64,000 nt of DNA from Capnocytophaga felis (GTDB lineage: Bacteria > Bacteroidota > Bacteroidia > Flavobacteriales > Flavobacteriaceae): assembly GCF_009684755.1 (NCBI RefSeq), contig NZ_BLBC01000005.1, positions 558,001-622,000 of the forward strand, given 5' to 3'. The stretch's first letter is position 1; each line of letters starts with the position of its first letter. The notes under the pieces were generated by a model, which saw only the letters and a list, made by a program, of their open reading frames with translations, made no database searches and was not told the DNA's origin. Shown here piece after piece: positions 59,644-64,000 of the stretch. Made by a program: the position numbers and the translations under genes.

Positions 59644-60348
59644 ATGAAAAAAATATTTCTTTTATTCGTATTATTCTCAAATGCAATCATTTGGGGACAA
59701 ACTACTTCTATCAAAACTAAAATTCCTTTCAAACAAACCGACGAAACGGCTTGGATTAAACGTTATCAACACGATATCGATAAATACAAAGAGGAAAACA
59801 AAAAATTAAACAATCGTTCGTGCGATGTACTTTTCCTTGGAAGTTCGTCCATAAACCTTTGGAAAACAATCTATGAAGATTTTGCTCCTTTGAAGATTAT
59901 TCGTCGTTCGTATGGAGGTTCTACGCTTCGTGATATGATTTACAATTACAAAGTGATTGCCAAAGGATACAATCCTAAAAAAATCGTACTTTATGTTGAA
60001 AATGATTTAGGATTTAACAAAGAAAGTGTTTCGGCAGTAAAATGTTTTGATTTATTCCGAATTTTTATATCCAAGCTAAAAAAAGATTACCCAAATGCAT
60101 CGCTTTACGTTGTATCGCTAAAACCTTCCGAACACAAAGCCGACCAATTGCCTGACCAATTATTGGTAAACAGTTTCTTGCAAGCAAATGCCAAAGAACA
60201 AAATTACACTTATATCGATATTACCAAAGTGATGTACGATGCAGAAGAAAATTTACGCCAAGATATTTTTGTGGAAGATAAATTACATCTCAATGCCGAA
60301 GGCTACCGACTTTGGACTGAAATAATTAAGCCTTATTTAGTAAAATAG
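59644..60348 (+). CDS. SGNH/GDSL-family hydrolase
   Basis: A 234-residue exported protein (signal peptide 1-19, ending IWGQ). The SGNH blocks are visible: nucleophile Ser in VLFLGSSSINLW (65-73), Gly in RSYGGSTLRDM, Asn in LYVENDLGF and the Asp-His pair in EDKLHLNAEGY. Such enzymes in glycan loci remove acetyl or other ester groups. Within this PUL a deacetylase for acetylated glucan or an accessory esterase is possible; substrate is unproven. It follows GH30 by 31 bases, and a hairpin separates it from GH3. Confidence 0.85.
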   Translation: MKKIFLLFVLFSNAIIWGQTTSIKTKIPFKQTDETAWIKRYQHDIDKYKEENKKLNNRSCDVLFLGSSSINLWKTIYEDFAPLKIIRRSYGGSTLRDMIYNYKVIAKGYNPKKIVLYVENDLGFNKESVSAVKCFDLFRIFISKLKKDYPNASLYVVSLKPSEHKADQLPDQLLVNSFLQANAKEQNYTYIDITKVMYDAEENLRQDIFVEDKLHLNAEGYRLWTEIIKPYLVK

Positions 60349-60398
60349 AATACTTTTCATAATTAGTGGTAAAATTTAGGGTTAGTAGTTCCGGTGAT

Positions 60399-60441
60399 GT
60401 AAGAGGAAGAGCTTGTAGTAACTCTAAAGCTCTTCTCTTAC
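60399..60441. promoter_or_regulatory. Hairpin between SGNH and GH3 genes
   Basis: GTAAGAGGAAGAGCTT pairs with AAGCTCTTCTCTTAC with one bulged G and an 11-base loop. There is no T-tract after it, so it looks like an RNA-stability or processing element inside the PUL transcript rather than a terminator. Confidence 0.55.
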
Positions 60442-60499
60442 AGAACTGATTATCAAATTCCTTAAAAAGAAACAACAACTTATTAAAATATCCAACGAA

Positions 60500-62713
60500 A
60501 TGAAAAAAATAACGATAAAAACCATTTTTCTTTTTTGTGCGGTAGGATTTCTTTCGGCACAAGAAAAACTCCCCGTATATTTAGATACTTCCCAGCCCAT
60601 TGAAAAGCGTGTTGAAGACGCACTTTCACGAATGACGTTGGAAGAAAAAGTAGCAATGTGCCACGCTCAATCCAAATTCAGCTCACCGGGCGTTCCTCGC
60701 TTGGGAATTCCTGAAAATTGGATGACCGACGGACCTCACGGAATACGCCCCGAGGTGCTGTGGGACGAGTGGAACCAAGCCGGCTGGACGAACGATTCCT
60801 GCACTGCTTTTCCTGCTCTTACCTGCCTTGCCGCTTCGTGGAATCCTGAAATGGGATTACTCTACGGAAAGGCAATCGGGGAAGAGGCTCGCTACCGAAA
60901 TAAAAATGTACTTTTAGGTCCCGGAATTAACATCTATCGTACACCATTAAACGGACGTAATTTTGAATATATGGGCGAAGACCCGTATTTGGCTTCTAAA
61001 ATGGTAGTACCTTACATTCAAGGAGTTCAGTCCAACGGAGTGGCAGCCTGTGTGAAACATTTTGCTCTTAACAACCAAGAAATCAATCGCCATACCGTTA
61101 ATGTTAAGCTAAATGACCGTGCTTTGTACGAAATTTATCTTCCTGCCTTCAAAGCTGCCGTTCAAGAAGGAAAAACGTGGTCAATTATGGGAGCTTACAA
61201 CAAATACAAAGACCAATGGGCAAGCCAGAATAAATACCTTTTGGTGGATATTCTTCGTAAGGAATGGAATTTTGACGGAGCTGTGATTTCCGACTGGGGA
61301 GCTGTAAATAACACCGACCACGCCGCACACCACGGATTGGATATGGAATTCGGTACTTGGACAGATGGGCTGACCCAAAACACTAAAAATGCTTATGATA
61401 GCTATTATTTGGCTCAACCTTTCTTAAAGAAATTAAAATCAGGTGAAATTAAAGAAGAAGTCGTAAATGAAAAGGCAAGGAACATCTTACGCTTGGTGTT
61501 CCGTACCAATATGGCTCCAAATCGTCCTTTTGGTTCGTTCGCTTCGCCTGAACATTTCGCAGTAGCCCGAAAAATCGGTCAGGAAGGAATTGTTTTACTA
61601 AAAAATGAAAGAAACGTATTGCCTTTAGACTTGAAAAAAGCTAAAAAAATCGCCATCATTGGTGAAAACGCAATTAAAGTGATGACTGTTGGTGGCGGAA
61701 GTTCTTCTTTAAAAGCTGTTCACGAAATTCTTCCTTTCGACGGAATAAAAAAACGCATCGGCAATGAAGCAGAAGTTATTTTTGCAAGAGGCTATGCCAG
61801 TGATGATTATAAAGACCAAGACGGACTTAGTGCGGGTCAGAACATTGCAGACAAACGCCCTGCTTCTGAAATGATTTCAGAAGCCGTAAACGTCGCCAAA
61901 AGTGCGGATTATGTGATTTTCATCGGCGGATTAAACAAACACGACGGGCAAGATTGTGAGGGCAATGACCGAAAATCTTACGGATTACCTTACGGACAAG
62001 ATGCTGTAATCAGTGCTTTGGCAAAAGCCAACAAAAACCTGATTGTAGTGATGATTTCAGGAAATGCTGTGGCAATGCCTTGGGTAAAAGAAGTTCCGGC
62101 AATCGTACAGAATTGGTATTTAGGCTCAGAGGCTGGAAATGCTTTAGCTGATATTTTGGTAGGCGATGTGAATCCTTCTGGAAAACTTCCCTTTACGTTT
62201 CCTGTAAAATTGGAAGACAACGGTGCTCACGCTATGGGCGAATATCCCGGAGGCGAAAATGAAACTTATCACGAAGGAATTTTGGTGGGATATCGTTGGG
62301 CAGATACCAAAAAAATCAAACCGTTATTTGCTTTCGGGCACGGACTTTCCTACACCACGTTTGAATACGGAAAAGTTTCAGCCGACAAAAAAACGATGTC
62401 AGTCAATGACAAAATAACTTTCTCCGTTAGCGTAAAAAACACAGGAAACAGAGACGGAGCCGAAGTGGTTCAGTTGTATATTCGTGATGTGAAATCGTCT
62501 GTGATGCGCCCGTACAAGGAGCTCAAAGGTTTTGAAAAAGTGTATTTAAAAGCCGGTGAAAGCAAAATTGTAAAATTTACCATCGACAAAGAAGCTCTTT
62601 CATTCTTTGATGACAAAAAACACGAATGGATTGCCGAAAAAGGTGAATTTGAAGCCATTATAGGAAGTTCATCTTCAGATATCAGAACGAAAATAAATTT
62701 CTCTTTACAATAG
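60500..62713 (+). CDS. GH3 family beta-glucosidase
   Basis: A 737-residue periplasmic enzyme (signal peptide 1-20, ending LSAQ) of GH3, which releases glucose from non-reducing ends. Landmarks: WMTDGPHGIRPE, GINIYRTPLNGRNFEYMGED, VAACVKHFALNNQEINRHTV, and the nucleophile Asp265 in GAVISDWGAVNN. The C-terminal acid/base region and fibronectin-III-like domain follow (FGHGLSYTTFEYGKVSADKK, ELKGFEKVYLKAGESKIVKF). With GH30 in the same operon it completes the breakdown of a beta-glucan, most likely beta-1,6-linked. A hairpin lies between it and the previous gene, and a terminator follows. Confidence 0.94.
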   Translation: MKKITIKTIFLFCAVGFLSAQEKLPVYLDTSQPIEKRVEDALSRMTLEEKVAMCHAQSKFSSPGVPRLGIPENWMTDGPHGIRPEVLWDEWNQAGWTNDSCTAFPALTCLAASWNPEMGLLYGKAIGEEARYRNKNVLLGPGINIYRTPLNGRNFEYMGEDPYLASKMVVPYIQGVQSNGVAACVKHFALNNQEINRHTVNVKLNDRALYEIYLPAFKAAVQEGKTWSIMGAYNKYKDQWASQNKYLLVDILRKEWNFDGAVISDWGAVNNTDHAAHHGLDMEFGTWTDGLTQNTKNAYDSYYLAQPFLKKLKSGEIKEEVVNEKARNILRLVFRTNMAPNRPFGSFASPEHFAVARKIGQEGIVLLKNERNVLPLDLKKAKKIAIIGENAIKVMTVGGGSSSLKAVHEILPFDGIKKRIGNEAEVIFARGYASDDYKDQDGLSAGQNIADKRPASEMISEAVNVAKSADYVIFIGGLNKHDGQDCEGNDRKSYGLPYGQDAVISALAKANKNLIVVMISGNAVAMPWVKEVPAIVQNWYLGSEAGNALADILVGDVNPSGKLPFTFPVKLEDNGAHAMGEYPGGENETYHEGILVGYRWADTKKIKPLFAFGHGLSYTTFEYGKVSADKKTMSVNDKITFSVSVKNTGNRDGAEVVQLYIRDVKSSVMRPYKELKGFEKVYLKAGESKIVKFTIDKEALSFFDDKKHEWIAEKGEFEAIIGSSSSDIRTKINFSLQ

Positions 62714-62730
62714 TTTCTTAACACTCAATC

Positions 62731-62767
62731 ACTGCCTGAAAGACAAAATGTTTTTCGGGCAGTTTTA
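62731..62767 (+). terminator. Terminator of the PUL operon
   Basis: ACTGCCTGAAA and TTTCGGGCAGT (one G-U pair) around a short loop, followed by a T-rich run. Confidence 0.85.
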
Positions 62768-62787
62768 TTTTTTATTCAAAACTCTCT

Positions 62788-62795
62788 TATCTTTG
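62788..62795 (+). promoter_or_regulatory. Promoter -7 element of LuxE-like gene
   Basis: TATCTTTG, 26 bases before the ATG at 62822. Confidence 0.65.
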
Positions 62796-62821
62796 CAAAG
62801 AATTATTTTTCAAAATCAAAA

Positions 62822-63802
62822 ATGAAACTTGAGGAGCGTATTTTTTCTATCAAAACAGATAAAGAATTTGAACAAATTTCTTTAGAAATATTTGATTATC
62901 AATTTAAAAATAATGTGATATACAAGGAATTTTGTTCTTATTTGAAGAAAAATCCTGATAATGTGCGTTCTGTCTATGACATTCCTTTCTTACCAATTGA
63001 ATTCTTCAAATCAAAACGAATTTTCTGTGGAAATAATCTTGAAAAACAAGTATTTACAAGTAGCGGAACAACAGGAATGGTTACCTCCAAACATTTTGTG
63101 AAAGATATTGCTGTTTATGAGAAAAGTTTCCGAAAAGGATTTGAGTTGTTCTACGGAAAGCCTTCGGAATATGCGATTTTGGCACTTCTTCCCTCCTATT
63201 TGGAACGGTCTGGTTCTTCATTAATTTATATGGTGGAAGACCTTATCAAGCAATCAAAAAATAAAAATAGTGGATTTTATCTTTACGAATTGGATAAATT
63301 AGCCGAAATTCTTAAAGATTTGGACAAAAAAGGACAAAAAACATTGCTAATTGGCGTTTCTTTTGCATTATTGGATTTGATTGAAAAACATCAATTTAAT
63401 TTGAAAAACACCATTGTAATGGAAACTGGAGGAATGAAAGGACGCCGAAAGGAACTCATCCGAGAGGAACTGCATCAAATTCTGAGTGATGGATTCGGAT
63501 TGCAAAATATTCATTCTGAATATGGTATGACGGAATTACTTTCACAAGGATATTCAAAAGGAAACGGAATTTTCAAAACCGTTCCTTGGATGAAAGTTCT
63601 GATTCGTGACACCAACGACGCTTTGTCTTTTCTTCCTAATGGGAAAAGTGGCGGCGTAAATGTCATTGATTTGGCGAATGTGCATTCGTGCAGTTTTATC
63701 GCCACTCAAGATTTGGGAAAAGTTTACAACGATGGCTCTTTTGAGATTTTAGGCAGATTTGACAATGCCGACATAAGAGGCTGTAACTTATTGGTTATGT
63801 AA
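62822..63802 (+). CDS. LuxE/PaaK-like acyl-activating protein
   Basis: A 326-residue protein of the adenylate-forming superfamily. The ATP-binding motif is TSSGTTGMVTSKH (79-91). PFLPIEFFKSKRIFCGNNLE precedes it, and ETGGMKGRRKELIREELHQI plus NIHSEYGMTELLSQGYSKGN give the adenylate-site E-Y-G-M-T-E signature. It is shorter than acyl-CoA ligases, like LuxE acyl-protein synthetase, and lacks a full C-terminal domain. Flavobacterial relatives are annotated as acyl transferases. Substrate and role unknown. Its 3' end overlaps the convergent ArsC/Spx-family gene by 15 bases. Confidence 0.82.
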   Translation: MKLEERIFSIKTDKEFEQISLEIFDYQFKNNVIYKEFCSYLKKNPDNVRSVYDIPFLPIEFFKSKRIFCGNNLEKQVFTSSGTTGMVTSKHFVKDIAVYEKSFRKGFELFYGKPSEYAILALLPSYLERSGSSLIYMVEDLIKQSKNKNSGFYLYELDKLAEILKDLDKKGQKTLLIGVSFALLDLIEKHQFNLKNTIVMETGGMKGRRKELIREELHQILSDGFGLQNIHSEYGMTELLSQGYSKGNGIFKTVPWMKVLIRDTNDALSFLPNGKSGGVNVIDLANVHSCSFIATQDLGKVYNDGSFEILGRFDNADIRGCNLLVM

Positions 63803-64000
63803 TATTTGCAGTTTATCTTTCACTTCTGAAATCACTTTTGAAGAATTCCCCACAAACACCTGATTATCAACAATCATCACAGGACGAACCAAAAACGTGT
63901 AATGTTCCAAAATGAAGTTTTTGTAATCATTTTCGGATAAATTTTGGTCTTTCAAATTTCGTTGTTTGTAAAGTTGTGAACGTTTATTGAAAAGCTTTTC
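63788..64000 (-). CDS. ArsC/Spx-family protein, C-terminal fragment cut by window edge
   Basis: The reverse strand has an open frame of 70 codons from the window edge to TAA at 63790-63788. It reads KLFNKRSQLYKQRNLKDQNL, then SENDYKNFILEHYTFLVRPV, MIVDNQVFVGNSSKVISEVK, and ends KDKLQILHNQ. The pattern N-x-R-x-x-x-Y and (L/I)xRPV(x)VD(N/G)xxxVG is that of arsenate-reductase-like ArsC/YffB/Spx thioredoxin-fold proteins, in which the Arg before Pro helps bind the anion. The catalytic CxxC/Cys half lies outside the window. Its end overlaps the LuxE-like gene by 15 bases, convergently. Confidence 0.72.
   Translation of the reverse strand, partial: EKLFNKRSQLYKQRNLKDQNLSENDYKNFILEHYTFLVRPVMIVDNQVFVGNSSKVISEVKDKLQILHNQ

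Noticed and set aside
63788-63802. Frameshift at the end of the LuxE-like gene
   Set aside because: The overlap is a simple convergent 15-base overlap of two intact frames.

Overview
The window looks like chromosome of a gliding or formerly gliding member of the Flavobacteriaceae, most likely Capnocytophaga or a close relative. The evidence is low GC, at least 18 promoters with the Bacteroidota -7 motif TAnnTTTG, and almost no Shine-Dalgarno sequences. Other clues are gldJ next to murF, several lipoproteins with a charged K-(D/E)-(D/E) stretch after the cysteine (the surface-export signal described in Capnocytophaga), a SusC/SusD locus, and a primase lacking zinc ligands as in flavobacteria. 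The genus is an inference; the phylum is secure.

Layout. 1-4.7 kb: the N-terminus of a DUF6261-like protein, an AT-rich gap with four phased palindromes, a secreted DUF302 protein, a YfcC-type transporter and outer-membrane phospholipase A. 4.5-9.8 kb: an erythromycin-esterase-family protein coupled to a small two-helix membrane ORF with an in-frame TGA, glnS, and three genes of unknown function, two of them tandem paralogues. 9.8-15 kb: YbjQ-like protein, dnaG, a small lipoprotein, miaB, luxS and tRNA-Gln. 15-23 kb: a protein with three TonB-C-like repeats, a DUF2723/GT117 membrane protein, murF and gldJ. 23.2-27.7 kb: a restriction-modification locus made of a fused nuclease-methyltransferase, a full S subunit and a half-length S subunit, with no helicase subunit. 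27.7-33.7 kb: leuS, a surface lipoprotein, nhaD and an RlpA-like lipoprotein.

33.7-37.3 kb is the most unusual stretch. Two arrays of one 41-bp tandem repeat flank a cassette holding a transglutaminase/LRR surface lipoprotein and a full DUF6261 gene, each with a near-identical terminator. Two small genes follow, one resembling a DUF2185 immunity protein. The partial DUF6261 gene at the window start is also preceded by a 41-42-bp phased palindrome array, so the pairing occurs twice.

37.4-48.9 kb: GH92 alpha-mannosidase, the dut-DUF4292-EnvC-GNAT operon, rbfA with a LolC/E-type permease, several lipoproteins, tRNA-His, DUF5522 and DUF1287 proteins. 49-62.7 kb: topoisomerase IV subunit A, a DUF6377 membrane-bound regulator, then susC-susD-GH30-SGNH-GH3. 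This is a polysaccharide utilisation locus whose enzymes fit beta-1,6-glucan: SusCD captures and imports oligosaccharides, GH30 cuts the backbone and GH3 finishes to glucose. The window closes with a LuxE-like acyl-activating protein converging on the C-terminus of an ArsC/Spx-family protein.
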